From assembly GCA_964463915.1 (NCBI GenBank), contig CAYXEH010000003.1, positions 1-64,000 of the forward strand: a stretch of DNA of 64,000 bases, given 5' to 3'. A model generated the notes under the pieces. That model had not been told where the DNA came from, did not search any database, and was given only the letters and a program-made list of their open reading frames with translations. The stretch comes from PUPG01 sp964463915. Its GTDB lineage: Bacteria > Bacteroidota > Bacteroidia > Bacteroidales > UBA7960. How positions within the stretch are numbered: the stretch's first letter is position 1; each line of letters opens with the position of its first letter. Of this stretch, positions 26,555 to 35,078 are shown piece by piece. The position numbers were made by a program, and so were the translations under genes.

Positions 26555-26823
26555 CAGTCTGGGAAAATCGTGGCCATGTTCATTTATTATGCTTTTCTTT
26601 GCAGTTGACATAACTGTCGTTAATTAAAACCAAATGAACCGGCGATGATTTTCTTTTACAGTGGTGCCGCTGCTGGTGGGTTTGCTTCTTTTCAAAGTGA
26701 TCAAACCGGAGCCGCTAATTGCATACACTTCCTTTGATATGGAAGGGATTGACAGAAACAGCGGGGTAAAAGTGCTGTGCGCATATCGCTGAAAACCCCA
26801 TAACTTTAATCAAGGATCAACAT
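26555..26823 (+). other. Intergenic stretch with an interrupted small reading frame
   Basis: There is no annotated gene in these 269 bases. In one frame an ATG at 26634 is followed by three codons, a TGA at 26646-26648, and then 47 open codons to TGA at 26790-26792. The open part encodes a hydrophobic segment (FSFTVVPLLVGLLLF) and a polar tail that ends VLCAYR. GTG codons at 26661 and 26664 could start it. It could be a decayed small membrane protein, a real one with a GTG start, or chance. No terminator was found after the upstream gene. Confidence 0.4.
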
Positions 26824-27984
26824 ATGTCGTCTGTGATCTCAGAAGAATGCCTGGGAAAGGCCATACAGCTAAGGAAAAGTCTGCACCGCTATCCCGAACT
26901 TTCCGGGCAGGAAAAGCAGACAGCCACCCGGATCAAAAAATTTCTTTCAGGGCAACAGCCTGATGAAATCATTGAAGACCTGGGCGGACAAGGCCTGGCG
27001 GCTGTTTATGATTCCGGCAAAGAGGGTCCTTCCCTCCTGTTGCGTGCTGACCTGGACGCTTTGCCCATTGAAGAGGTCAATGATTTTTCCTATCGCAGTC
27101 AGCACCACGGGGTTTCCCATAAATGTGGACACGATGGCCATATGGCCGTGCTTGGCGGGATGGCCAGTGTGCTTAAAAAACAACGACCGAAAAAAGGACG
27201 GATTATCCTGCTTTTTCAACCTGAGGAGGAAAACGGGCAGGGCGCTGCCAAAGTGATTCAGGACAAAAAATTTGCTGCAATTAAACCCGATTATGTGTTT
27301 GCATTTCATAACCTTCCCGGTTTTGAAAAAAAGCAGATTGTCCTCAGAGAAGGCCCATTTGCCTCTGCCTCGAAAGGGATGGTAATCCAAATGGAAGGCA
27401 GGTCCTCTCATGCTGCCCATCCCGAACAGGGAAACAGTCCCGTAAGGATGCTGACCCGCCTGATTAATGACTTAATGGAAATCCCCGGGAACCGGCAGGC
27501 TTTCGATGACTTTACCCTGCTTACCATCATTCATGCAAAACTGGGAGAAGTTGCCTTTGGAACCAACCCCGGTAAAGCCATATTAATGGCTACATTACGA
27601 ACCTATCTGGACAACGACATGGATCAGCTTACAAAGATGGCTGAAAAGTGCGTGAAAGATCTCTCGAAAAAGCACAATATCTCAACCATGATCAGTTACA
27701 CTGAAGTGTTTCCTGCTACTGTAAATCATCCGGAAGTTTCTGAAATGCTCCGTAATGCCGTTCAGGAATCCGGCGCAAACGCTATAACTGCCCCTGACCC
27801 CTTCCGATGGTCAGAAGACTTCGGGCATTTCACCAGTGCCTTTAAAGGAGCCCTGTTTGGGATCGGGTCAGGGAAGAACCACCCAAGCCTGCACAATCAC
27901 GATTACGATTTTCCCGATGACATCATAGCCACCGGGATTAAAATGTTTTATCATATTGGTGATCAGATAGTTAAATTACGGTAA
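26824..27984 (+). CDS. M20D-family metallo-amidohydrolase
   Basis: A 386-residue M20D peptidase-like hydrolase (amidohydrolase/aminoacylase group). Motifs: LHRYPELSGQEKQTA at the N-terminus, the metal-binding HKCGHDGHMA with Cys, His and His near residues 101-106, QPEEENGQGA with the paired glutamates, and the C-terminal HNHDYDFPDD. A dimerisation insertion lies at about 183-290. Members remove acyl groups from amino acids or hydrolyse N-acetyl-diaminopimelate and other small amides. The stop is 1 base before the alanine racemase gene, indicating tight coupling; a shared substrate such as an N-acyl or D/L amino acid is plausible. No signal peptide, so probably cytosolic. Confidence 0.87.
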   Translation: MSSVISEECLGKAIQLRKSLHRYPELSGQEKQTATRIKKFLSGQQPDEIIEDLGGQGLAAVYDSGKEGPSLLLRADLDALPIEEVNDFSYRSQHHGVSHKCGHDGHMAVLGGMASVLKKQRPKKGRIILLFQPEEENGQGAAKVIQDKKFAAIKPDYVFAFHNLPGFEKKQIVLREGPFASASKGMVIQMEGRSSHAAHPEQGNSPVRMLTRLINDLMEIPGNRQAFDDFTLLTIIHAKLGEVAFGTNPGKAILMATLRTYLDNDMDQLTKMAEKCVKDLSKKHNISTMISYTEVFPATVNHPEVSEMLRNAVQESGANAITAPDPFRWSEDFGHFTSAFKGALFGIGSGKNHPSLHNHDYDFPDDIIATGIKMFYHIGDQIVKLR

Positions 27985-27985
27985 A

Positions 27986-29137
27986 ATGTTTCATACTTCC
28001 TATATTGAAATCAGTCGTAAGGCATACAGGAACAATATTCGCTACCTGAAGAACATCATTGGGAAAGATACAATTTTCTCATCGGTGGTCAAAGGAAACG
28101 CCTATGGTCATGGCGTTGAAAATGTTATTCCGCTTGCCGAAGAAGCAGGCGTCAGCCATTTCTCCGTCTTTTCTGCCAAAGAAGCCAATGATGCCCTGAA
28201 AGTGATGTCTCCGCACAGCCAGGTGATGATCATGGGGGTGCTGGATGATGCTGAAATAGAGTGGGCCATTAAAAACGACATTCAGTTTTTCGTGTTCGAC
28301 ATGGATCGGTTACATAAGGCACTGGACACTGCCAGGATGCTTAAGAAAAAGGGCCGGCTGCACATTGAGGTGGAAACAGGGTTCCACAGAACAGGATTTG
28401 AATACGACACCGTGAAAGAATTGGTGGGTATTCTGAAACGTGAAAGGGAACATTTTGAATTTGAAGGCTTGTGTACGCATTATGCCGGCGCCGAAAGCCT
28501 GTCCAATTACCTGCGTATCCGGAACCAGATCACCCTTTACCGGAAATTCAACAGGTATTTCACCAGGCATAACCTGGTACCCAGGCTTCGTCATACAGCC
28601 TGTTCAGCCGCAGCACTGATCTATCCCAATACAATTATGGATATGGTTCGGTTCGGGATTTCCCAATATGGATTCTGGCCCAGCCCGGAAGCCCATATGT
28701 TTCGTTTCCGTAAGGATGTAAAAGACACCAATCCCCTGAAGAGAATGCTTTCGTGGAAATCAAAGGTGATGGTAGTAAAAACCGTTGAAAAGGGCAATTT
28801 TATTGGTTACGGCAGTTCTTTTTTGGCCAACAAAAAAATGAAAATTGCTGTCATTCCGGTGGGGTATGCCAACGGATTCAGCCGGGCTCTGAGCAACACC
28901 GGCCGTGTCCTTATCCGGGGGAGAAGGGTACCCGTGATTGGTACGGTTACAATGAATACCATGACGGTGAATGTCACTGATATACCCAATGTGGAAAGGG
29001 GGGATGAAGTGGTGATCATTGGGAAACAAAACCGTATGAGCATCAGCATCTCATCTTTTTGCGAGATGAGCGAACAGCTCAATTATCAGCTTTTGACGCG
29101 TTTGCCTTCCGACATCCCGAGATTTATTGTAACATAA
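27986..29137 (+). CDS. alr: Alanine racemase-like PLP enzyme
   Basis: A 383-residue fold-type III PLP enzyme. The cofactor lysine is Lys36 in SSVVKGNAYGHG, and the second catalytic residue, Tyr275, is in IGYGSSF. HIEVETGFHRTGF matches the family's substrate-binding segment, and VGYANGFSRALSN is present in the C-terminal beta domain. Alanine racemases make D-alanine for peptidoglycan. In many Bacteroidota the housekeeping racemase is fused to MurF, so a stand-alone copy next to an amidohydrolase may have another role or broader substrates. The gene follows the M20D gene after 1 base and precedes the threonine aldolase by 19 bases. Confidence 0.87.
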   Translation: MFHTSYIEISRKAYRNNIRYLKNIIGKDTIFSSVVKGNAYGHGVENVIPLAEEAGVSHFSVFSAKEANDALKVMSPHSQVMIMGVLDDAEIEWAIKNDIQFFVFDMDRLHKALDTARMLKKKGRLHIEVETGFHRTGFEYDTVKELVGILKREREHFEFEGLCTHYAGAESLSNYLRIRNQITLYRKFNRYFTRHNLVPRLRHTACSAAALIYPNTIMDMVRFGISQYGFWPSPEAHMFRFRKDVKDTNPLKRMLSWKSKVMVVKTVEKGNFIGYGSSFLANKKMKIAVIPVGYANGFSRALSNTGRVLIRGRRVPVIGTVTMNTMTVNVTDIPNVERGDEVVIIGKQNRMSISISSFCEMSEQLNYQLLTRLPSDIPRFIVT

Positions 29138-29156
29138 CCTTTAATACCTGAATATT

Positions 29157-30191
29157 ATGCAATCATTAAAAAGTTTTGCCAGCGACAATAACGCCCCGGT
29201 GCATGATACCGTGATGCTTGCCATTGCAGAAGCAAACCGGGGAGATGCCATCGGATACGGTGATGATATTTACACCCTGGAAGCAGAAAAGTTGTTTCGC
29301 GAACATTTCGGAAAAGAAGCCAGGGTTTTTCCTGTGCTGACCGGTACAGGAGCCAATGTGGCTGCCCTGGGACATATTGCCCGTCCATATCAGGCTGTGG
29401 TGTGTGCAGACAAAGCACATCTGGAAAATGATGAATGCGGGGCCCCGGAAAAGGGTACCGGATCCAAATTGCTTGCTCTCCCCACCAGCGATGGCAAGAT
29501 CAGGGCAGATCAGATCTCTCCCCTTATGGAGTCTGTGGGGTTTCAGCATCATGTACAACCCAAAGTCATCTCCCTTACCCAATCAACTGAAACGGGCACT
29601 GTTTATCAGCCGTGGGAACTGAAAGAAATCTCGGCTTTTGCAAAAGAGCACGGCCTTTACCTGCACATGGACGGAGCCCGGCTTGCCAATGCTGCTGCTG
29701 CTCTCGATTTACCGCTGGCAGACATTACCTCAAATGCCGGCATTGATGTGCTGTCTTTCGGGGGAACCAAAAACGGGGCCATGTCAGCCGAAGCTGTTGT
29801 TTTTCTGAATCCTGGGCTTGCAGAAGGGTTTGAATATACTCGAAAACAATCCATGCAGCTTGCTTCGAAAATGCGCTACATCAGTGCGCAATTCAATGCT
29901 TTGTTATCCAATGACCTGTGGCTGATCAATGCCAGGCATGCCAACGCCATGGCAGCTTCTTTGGCTGAAAAAGCCGGAAACATTCAGGGGGTTCAAATTA
30001 CCCAGCAAGTAGAAACCAATGCGGTCTTTGCCTCGCTCCCGGCTGCCGCCATTAAAAAGCTCCGGCGTCAATATTATTTTTACACCTGGAATGCGGCGAC
30101 AAACGAAGTAAGGTGGATGACCAGCTATAAGACAACAGAGAACGATCTGGATGAGTTTGTGGCTGCGATCAGGGAAGCGTTGAATGAATAA
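29157..30191 (+). CDS. ltaE: Low-specificity threonine aldolase
   Basis: A 344-residue fold-type I PLP enzyme cleaving L-threonine or L-allo-threonine to glycine and acetaldehyde. It shows FASDNNAPVHDTVMLAI at the N-terminus, the GYGDDIYTLEAEKLFREHF segment, VLTGTGANVAAL, HLENDECGAPE, HMDGARLANAA, and the Schiff-base Lys205 in SFGGTKNGAMSAEA. The length is typical. Glycine made here could feed the glycine cleavage system, whose T-protein gene (gcvT) lies 5 kb downstream; that is only a metabolic connection. It is the last gene of the plus-strand run M20D-alr-ltaE and is convergent with prmC, 5 bases away. Confidence 0.92.
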   Translation: MQSLKSFASDNNAPVHDTVMLAIAEANRGDAIGYGDDIYTLEAEKLFREHFGKEARVFPVLTGTGANVAALGHIARPYQAVVCADKAHLENDECGAPEKGTGSKLLALPTSDGKIRADQISPLMESVGFQHHVQPKVISLTQSTETGTVYQPWELKEISAFAKEHGLYLHMDGARLANAAAALDLPLADITSNAGIDVLSFGGTKNGAMSAEAVVFLNPGLAEGFEYTRKQSMQLASKMRYISAQFNALLSNDLWLINARHANAMAASLAEKAGNIQGVQITQQVETNAVFASLPAAAIKKLRRQYYFYTWNAATNEVRWMTSYKTTENDLDEFVAAIREALNE

Positions 30192-30196
30192 TACAT

Positions 30197-31099
30197 TTAT
30201 TTACCCGGTTTGCGGGCAAGGATAAAACGGTCTTTATTATGGATATCGCAGCGACAGACTATATCTGTAAACCCATGGTTTACCAGGAGATGTAGGGTTT
30301 CTTCAGAAAATTTTTCATTGATCTCCAGAAATACGTAACCTCCCGGGAACAACCACGCTGATGCCTTTTTTGCGATCATCCTGTAATAGAGCAGCGGGTC
30401 ATTATCCGGCACATAGAGTGCCTCAGCGGGTTCATGGTCCAGGACATTCCGGGCCATTTCGGATTTTTCGGATTCTGTGACATAGGGCGGGTTGCTCACA
30501 ATACATCCCAGTGAGGAAGGCAATACCCCCCTGGTCTTATCATCCATCAAGTCACAAGAAAAGAGTTCTATATCTACCTTGTTAAGCAAGGCATTATGCT
30601 TTGCGACCTCCAGTGATACTTCACTGACATCACAGGCTTTAACGCGGTTGCCGGGAAGCCTTGAAGCCAGGGCGATGGCAATGCATCCACTCCCCGTTCC
30701 AATATCCAATATCGGAGCGTACCGGATTCGATCACTTTCCTGATATTGAAGGTGCGTGTTTATCCATTGCACCAGTTCTTCTGTTTCCGGACGAGGAATA
30801 AGTACACCAGGCCTGACGTGTATTGGAAGTCCGTCAAATTCCGTAATCCCGGTAATGTACTGGACAGGTTCATATTGATTCAAACGCTCCAGTGTTCTTT
30901 TAAGTTTGTCAATGGTGCTGGATGAAACTTTTTTTCTGGGATCGGTTACCCTGCGATCGGCGGTGATCCCTAGAAAACGGTAGAAAACTTCATTGGTAAC
31001 AGCTGAAAGTTCCCCATGGTGGTCGGTAAATGTCAGCGAAGACTTAAACCATTGATACACTTCACGAATTGTATTTTCCTTAAAATGGGGATGATACAT
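30197..31099 (-). CDS. prmC: Peptide chain release factor N5-glutamine methyltransferase
   Basis: A 300-residue SAM-dependent enzyme that methylates the glutamine of the GGQ motif in release factors RF1 and RF2. The N-terminal helical domain spans about 1-85. Next come RPGVLIPRPETEELVQWI, the SAM motif ILDIGTGSGCIAIALA near 121-136, and the catalytic IVSNPPYVTESEK near 187 (NPPY is the hallmark). The C-terminus has GGYVFLEINEKF. It ends 5 bases from the convergent ltaE. On the minus strand it follows the NamZ-like gene after 14 bases. Confidence 0.95.
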   Translation of the reverse strand: MYHPHFKENTIREVYQWFKSSLTFTDHHGELSAVTNEVFYRFLGITADRRVTDPRKKVSSSTIDKLKRTLERLNQYEPVQYITGITEFDGLPIHVRPGVLIPRPETEELVQWINTHLQYQESDRIRYAPILDIGTGSGCIAIALASRLPGNRVKACDVSEVSLEVAKHNALLNKVDIELFSCDLMDDKTRGVLPSSLGCIVSNPPYVTESEKSEMARNVLDHEPAEALYVPDNDPLLYYRMIAKKASAWLFPGGYVFLEINEKFSEETLHLLVNHGFTDIVCRCDIHNKDRFILARKPGK

Positions 31100-31113
31100 T
31101 ATCTGGCCTCAGA

Positions 31114-32307
31114 TTAATTCTGTTTGGGATACAACAGGTAAGGAGCACGTAGTTGCCTGAATGCCCTGAGCTCATCCTGCCAGGAAGCCCTTATTGCTGA
31201 AGCGGAATACCCGGCTTCAATTTGCTCTCGCAAACGAGTGGTTCCGGTCAGCTTCTCGAAATAGGGGTTAAAAAACCGGGACTTGTCCGGGTAATGATGG
31301 TATGCTTCCAACAGGTATTCAAGGTTGATCCGGCTCTTTTTTGCCAGTGAATTTTCAGTTTGCTGTCCAAGATCCATTCCGTGGCACTCCTCTCCCAGCT
31401 GGGGCGGGTTGACAGATTCGCTGCGGCTTTCAGGAATAAACCGGTGTGGATAAGCGGAAGCAGGCAGGTCCGGATGTCCAAACTGTTGAAAAGGTTTATC
31501 GGTGCCCCTGCCCACACTGACGGGGGTCCCCTCGAAAAAGCACAGTGAGGGGTATAGGTATACGGCCCGCATATTGGGAAGGTTGGGCGAAGGTGCAACA
31601 GGAAGGGAATACCTGACATCCCTGGAGTAGCCGGCAACGGGAATAACCCTCAGATCAGTCTTCCTTTCGTTTTTGAGCCATCCTTCTCCATTGACCATCA
31701 AAGCGTATTCACCGACCGTCATTCCATGAACAACCGGTACCGGGTGCAGCCCAACAAAAGAAGCGTGTTCAGGTTCCAGGACCGGCCCGTCCACATAATG
31801 ACCGTTTGGATTGGGTCTGTCAAGGATGATAACGGGAATTCCTTCTATGGCAGCTTCCTCCATAATATAGGTCATGGTAGAGATGTAGGTGTAAAACCTC
31901 GTGCCCACATCCTGTATGTCAAAAAGGATCACATCCACATCAGCAAGTTGCTCACGGGTCGGCCTTCTGTTGTTTCCGTAGAGACTGACAATCGGAACAC
32001 CGGTTTGGGGATCTGTAGAGTCATCTACATTTGCTCCGTCAGGGGCCTGTCCGCGAAAACCGTGTTCAGGGCTGAAAACCTTTACTATTTGAATGCCGGA
32101 GGAGAGCAGGGTGTCTACCAGGTGGGTGTTGTAGACCATGGAAGTATGGTTGCCGGCCACAGCCACCTGTTTACCTTCAAGCAAATGGATATAGGCATTG
32201 GTTTGCCATGAACCCGGCCTCAGTTCATGATGGTTGCCGGTTTCAGTCTCCGTCCCGCTGACCGGAATTGCAAATTTCAAAAACAATATGAGAAAATGTA
32301 TTACCAC
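31114..32307 (-). CDS. DUF1343 / NamZ-like exo-beta-N-acetylmuramidase
   Basis: A 397-residue protein of the DUF1343 family, whose best-known member NamZ releases N-acetylmuramic acid from the end of glycan strands during wall recycling. Motifs: VAVAGNHTSMVYNTHLVDTL, VFSPEHGFRGQAPDGA, VPIVSLYGNNRRPT, FDIQDVGTRFYTY, ILDRPNPN and VVHGMTVGEYALM. The start is GTG at 32307, giving an uncleaved or short signal (VIHFLILFLKFAIPVS); no ATG start exists nearby. It lies 15 bases after lipA and 14 before prmC, on the same strand. Together with Mpl at 59103 it points to peptidoglycan recycling. Export is likely given the leader, but the cut site is unclear. Confidence 0.87.
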   Translation of the reverse strand: MVIHFLILFLKFAIPVSGTETETGNHHELRPGSWQTNAYIHLLEGKQVAVAGNHTSMVYNTHLVDTLLSSGIQIVKVFSPEHGFRGQAPDGANVDDSTDPQTGVPIVSLYGNNRRPTREQLADVDVILFDIQDVGTRFYTYISTMTYIMEEAAIEGIPVIILDRPNPNGHYVDGPVLEPEHASFVGLHPVPVVHGMTVGEYALMVNGEGWLKNERKTDLRVIPVAGYSRDVRYSLPVAPSPNLPNMRAVYLYPSLCFFEGTPVSVGRGTDKPFQQFGHPDLPASAYPHRFIPESRSESVNPPQLGEECHGMDLGQQTENSLAKKSRINLEYLLEAYHHYPDKSRFFNPYFEKLTGTTRLREQIEAGYSASAIRASWQDELRAFRQLRAPYLLYPKQN

Positions 32308-32322
32308 CTGAGTCGACCTCCC

Positions 32323-33243
32323 CTATTGAACATGATTTATGGCATGATAGGAGGATCTTACCAACGGGGCACTTTCCACAAAACGGAATCCTTTCTCCCT
32401 GGCAATAGCCCCATACCGGTCAAAATCATCAGGATGCACGTATTTCTGCACAGGAAGGTGGTGGATCGAGGGCTGCAGGTACTGTCCAAGGGTCATCACC
32501 TGGCAATTGGCCTTGCGTAAATCATCCATGGTCTCCAGGATTTCATCCTCCGTTTCCCCCAGTCCGAGCATGATACCTGATTTTGTCCGGATTGAATTGT
32601 TTTGTGCAATATATTTTAACACCTCCAGGCTTGTCTTGTAGTTTGCATAAACCCGCACCTCCCTGGTAAGCCGCCTCACAGTTTCGAGGTTATGGCTGAT
32701 TACCTCCGGTCCGGCATCCACAACCATTTGAATACTGGTTGTATCCCCCTTAAAATCAGGAATCAAAGCTTCAATTGTTGTTTCAGGGGCAAATTGCCTG
32801 ATGGCATTGATGGTTTCTGCCCATATGGCAGCTCCTCCGTCGGGAATATCGTCGCGATCAACGCTTGTGATCACACAATGGTTTACTCCCATATCCCTGA
32901 CCGCGCGGGCCACTCTTTCCGGCTCAAAAGGGTCCGGAGGAAGAGGTTTACCGGTTTTTACATTACAGAAACGGCAGCTGCGCGTGCAAATGTCTCCCAG
33001 GATCATGAATGTGGCAGTCCCTTCCCGCCAGCATTCACCCTTGTTCGGGCATGCACCACTTTCACAAATGGTATGCAGGCTTCCGTGTTTGAGGGTGTTT
33101 TTCACACGACTGTAATCCTGTGCCCTGGTTAACTGTGTACGGAGCCATTCGGGCTTTCTGAGATATTTGGAAGGAGTTGATTTCAATTCAAAAGGATTAT
33201 GTATGATCCACCAAGGGTTCTTCAGTGATTTCTTCCCCTGCAT
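32323..33243 (-). CDS. lipA: Lipoyl synthase
   Basis: A 306-residue radical-SAM enzyme inserting sulfur into octanoyl groups on lipoyl domains. It has both iron-sulfur clusters: the auxiliary-cluster Cys set in CESGACPNKGEC and the radical-SAM CTRSCRFC set a few residues later. KPEWLRTQLTRAQDYSRVK is the usual N-terminal approach. Also present are VITSVDRDDIPDGGA and SGIMLGLGETEDEI. The start is uncertain: ATG 33243 gives 35 leading residues and overlaps the small lipoprotein gene by 47 bases, while a TTG nearer KPEWLR would avoid overlap. Lipoate is needed by the glycine cleavage H-protein and 2-oxoacid dehydrogenases, which fits nearby gcvT and sucC. NamZ-like gene follows after 15 bases. 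Confidence 0.94.
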   Translation of the reverse strand: MQGKKSLKNPWWIIHNPFELKSTPSKYLRKPEWLRTQLTRAQDYSRVKNTLKHGSLHTICESGACPNKGECWREGTATFMILGDICTRSCRFCNVKTGKPLPPDPFEPERVARAVRDMGVNHCVITSVDRDDIPDGGAAIWAETINAIRQFAPETTIEALIPDFKGDTTSIQMVVDAGPEVISHNLETVRRLTREVRVYANYKTSLEVLKYIAQNNSIRTKSGIMLGLGETEDEILETMDDLRKANCQVMTLGQYLQPSIHHLPVQKYVHPDDFDRYGAIAREKGFRFVESAPLVRSSYHAINHVQ

Positions 33244-33340
33244 CAGAATAGGCCGGACATAAATCCTGGGATTTGCATCCCTGGAAGGCAATCATGGCAG
33301 AAATAAACAGGGCGAGTAAGAGTTTTGCTTTTGTTTTCAT
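33197..33340 (-). CDS. Very small lipoprotein
   Basis: A 47-residue protein starting at the ATG at 33340. It has a textbook lipoprotein signal: basic MKTKAK, hydrophobic LLLALFISAMIAFQG, and lipid-accepting Cys22. The mature part is only ~26 residues, beginning CKSQDLCPAYSDA, with a CPAY motif that I have seen in other short Bacteroidota exported proteins, and an acidic end. Frame extension upstream to 33391 is unlikely to be translated. Its 3' end overlaps the lipA start chosen here. The function is unknown. The strong signal makes it more likely real than its size suggests. Confidence 0.65.
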   Translation of the reverse strand: MKTKAKLLLALFISAMIAFQGCKSQDLCPAYSDAGEEITEEPLVDHT

Positions 33341-33434
33341 TTGTTTTGGCTTTTTGGTGAATGGAATATAAAGCATCATGCTGTCTGTCATTCATCCCCC
33401 TGCAAAAATAACAATTTTACAGGAAAGAATATAG

Positions 33435-33472
33435 AAAAACCCTTTCGGGCATTCAGTGCCGGAAAGGGTTTT
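33435..33472 (-). terminator. Terminator after the small 66-residue gene
   Basis: AAAAACCCTTTC (33435-33446) pairs with GGAAAGGGTTTT (33461-33472), with further GGC/GCC pairing in the stem. It lies 21 bases after the stop of the minus-strand gene at 33494, and a run of T (complement of 33435-33439) follows in that direction. It separates that gene from the small lipoprotein and lipA. Confidence 0.87.
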
Positions 33473-33493
33473 CGCAATGGAAGCATTTTGCGC

Positions 33494-33694
33494 TTAATTG
33501 TTTAAGATAAACAAATGTTCATTCTCCCCTCGCTGCAGCACCGTCAATGCCCTTGAATAATTCATGATATTGCGAATCACATGTTTGCCGGGCAGAGACT
33601 GTTGACCGATTTGTCCGCATCGGGCAGGCTGTCTGTTATCCGCGACAATCTCATAATTATTGTCGATACTGTTTTGTTTGGGGTGACTGTACAT
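33494..33694 (-). CDS. Small conserved-type protein of unknown function
   Basis: A 66-residue protein beginning MYSHPKQNSIDNNYEIVADN. The C-terminal part (IRNIMNYSRALTVLQRGENE, then HLFILNN) resembles a short motif shared by several small Bacteroidota proteins, ending in a basic/hydrophobic helix and a final LN or NN. There is no membrane segment. A perfect terminator follows, which supports a genuine transcription unit. The ATG at 33694 is chosen; an in-frame ATG at 33730 adds 12 residues. It is divergent from sucC, sharing a 193-base promoter region. Function unknown. Confidence 0.55.
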   Translation of the reverse strand: MYSHPKQNSIDNNYEIVADNRQPARCGQIGQQSLPGKHVIRNIMNYSRALTVLQRGENEHLFILNN

Positions 33695-33847
33695 TATAAA
33701 ATAATTCTCAATGGTACCTGACTGTTTCATAGGCGTTTGTTATGTTTTTATTAATTCTAAAACGTGGCGGCCCGGCAATTATTTTATGATCCCCAAAAAA
33801 GTTTATATTGGACCAATCCCCGAAGTGTATATTTTCATCGATTATTG

Positions 33848-33855
33848 TAAATTTG
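33848..33855 (+). promoter_or_regulatory. Possible -7 element of sucC
   Basis: TAAATTTG matches the Bacteroidota TAnnTTTG -7 element, 33 bases before the sucC ATG. No TTTG is present at the -33 position, so this is a partial match. Confidence 0.4.
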
Positions 33856-33887
33856 CTTTATTCGTCTGTAAATCAACATTAGGATAT

Positions 33888-35078
33888 ATGAACTTACATG
33901 AATATCAGGGCAAACAATTGTTGCGGATCTATGAGGTGCCGGTGGCCATGGGCATCCTGGTGGAAAACGTCAAAGAAGCCATCCCGGCGGCAAAGCAAAT
34001 TGAAGCATCCACCGGAGTCAGTGCCTGGGCAGTAAAAGCACAGGTACATGCCGGAGGGCGTGGAAAAGGCGGGGGGGTAAAAATTGCGAAAAGCCTGGAT
34101 GAAGTAGAGGCGCATGCCAGTGACATCATCGGGATGCACCTGGTAACTCCGCAGACCTCTGCAGAAGGGAAGTTAGTAAGAAAGGTGCTGGTTGAACAGG
34201 GAATTTATTACCCTGGCGACAATGAACCGGAAGAATTCTACATGAGTTTGCTTCTTGACCGTGAATCCTCCTCCAATGTGATCGTTTATTCACCCCGCGG
34301 AGGAATTAATATTGAAGAAGTAGCTGAGGAAACACCCGATCAGATCTTCACTGAAATAATTGATCCCGTGGTTGGTATACAACCCTTTCAGTGCAGACGT
34401 ATTGCTTTTAACCTGGGACTCACGGGGGACGCATTCAAAAATATGCTGAAATTCATCCCTAAACTTGTTAAAGCATACCTGGAAACCGATGCCTCCCTGA
34501 TTGAGATTAATCCTTTATTTAAAACAGCAGATAATAAAATCCTGGTTGTTGACACCAAGATGACCATTGATGACAATTCCCTTTTCCGTCACCCTGATAT
34601 CATTGAAATGAGGGATTTACTGGAAGAGGATCCCATGGAGGTGGAAGCAGGGAAACATGACCTGAACTATGTGAAGCTGGATGGCAATGTCGGATGTATG
34701 GTAAACGGAGCCGGACTGGCTATGGCTACCATGGACATCATCAAACTCAGTGGCGGAGCACCTGCCAACTTCCTGGATGTAGGCGGATCTGCCAATGCTC
34801 AACGTGTGGAGGCCGCCTTCCGGATCATCTTACAGGATCCAGGCGTAGAGGCCATACTGGTTAATATTTTCGGAGGAATAGTACGTTGTGACAGGGTCGC
34901 CAGGGGAATTATTGACGCCTGTGAAAACATTGGTGAGATTAAGATCCCCATCATTGTTCGCCTCCAGGGAACCAATGCCGGAGAGGCGAAAAAATTAATT
35001 GACGATTCCGGACTAGAGGTGCAATCTGCCATCTTGCTCAAAGATGCTGCAAGCCTCGTAACAAAGGCCATAGAATAA
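33888..35078 (+). CDS. sucC: Succinyl-CoA synthetase beta subunit
   Basis: A 396-residue ATP-grasp subunit. The start is the ATG at 33888 (MNLHEYQGKQLLRIYEVPV), where the family begins; the open frame reaching back to 33711 is non-coding. Motifs: VKAQVHAGGRGKGGGVKIAK for nucleotide binding, LIEINPLF with metal ligands, and the C-terminal CoA-ligase-type domain with GNVGCMVNGAGLAMATMD, FLDVGGSANAQRVEAAF and FGGIVRCDRVARG. It makes succinate, CoA and ATP or GTP in the citric acid cycle. The alpha subunit gene sucD usually follows, but here the next gene is gcvT, so sucD must lie elsewhere. Confidence 0.95.
   Translation: MNLHEYQGKQLLRIYEVPVAMGILVENVKEAIPAAKQIEASTGVSAWAVKAQVHAGGRGKGGGVKIAKSLDEVEAHASDIIGMHLVTPQTSAEGKLVRKVLVEQGIYYPGDNEPEEFYMSLLLDRESSSNVIVYSPRGGINIEEVAEETPDQIFTEIIDPVVGIQPFQCRRIAFNLGLTGDAFKNMLKFIPKLVKAYLETDASLIEINPLFKTADNKILVVDTKMTIDDNSLFRHPDIIEMRDLLEEDPMEVEAGKHDLNYVKLDGNVGCMVNGAGLAMATMDIIKLSGGAPANFLDVGGSANAQRVEAAFRIILQDPGVEAILVNIFGGIVRCDRVARGIIDACENIGEIKIPIIVRLQGTNAGEAKKLIDDSGLEVQSAILLKDAASLVTKAIE

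Noticed and set aside
33711..33887. 59-residue N-terminal extension of SucC
   Set aside because: The family begins at MNLHEYQGKQLL, and a -7 promoter element lies inside the extension.
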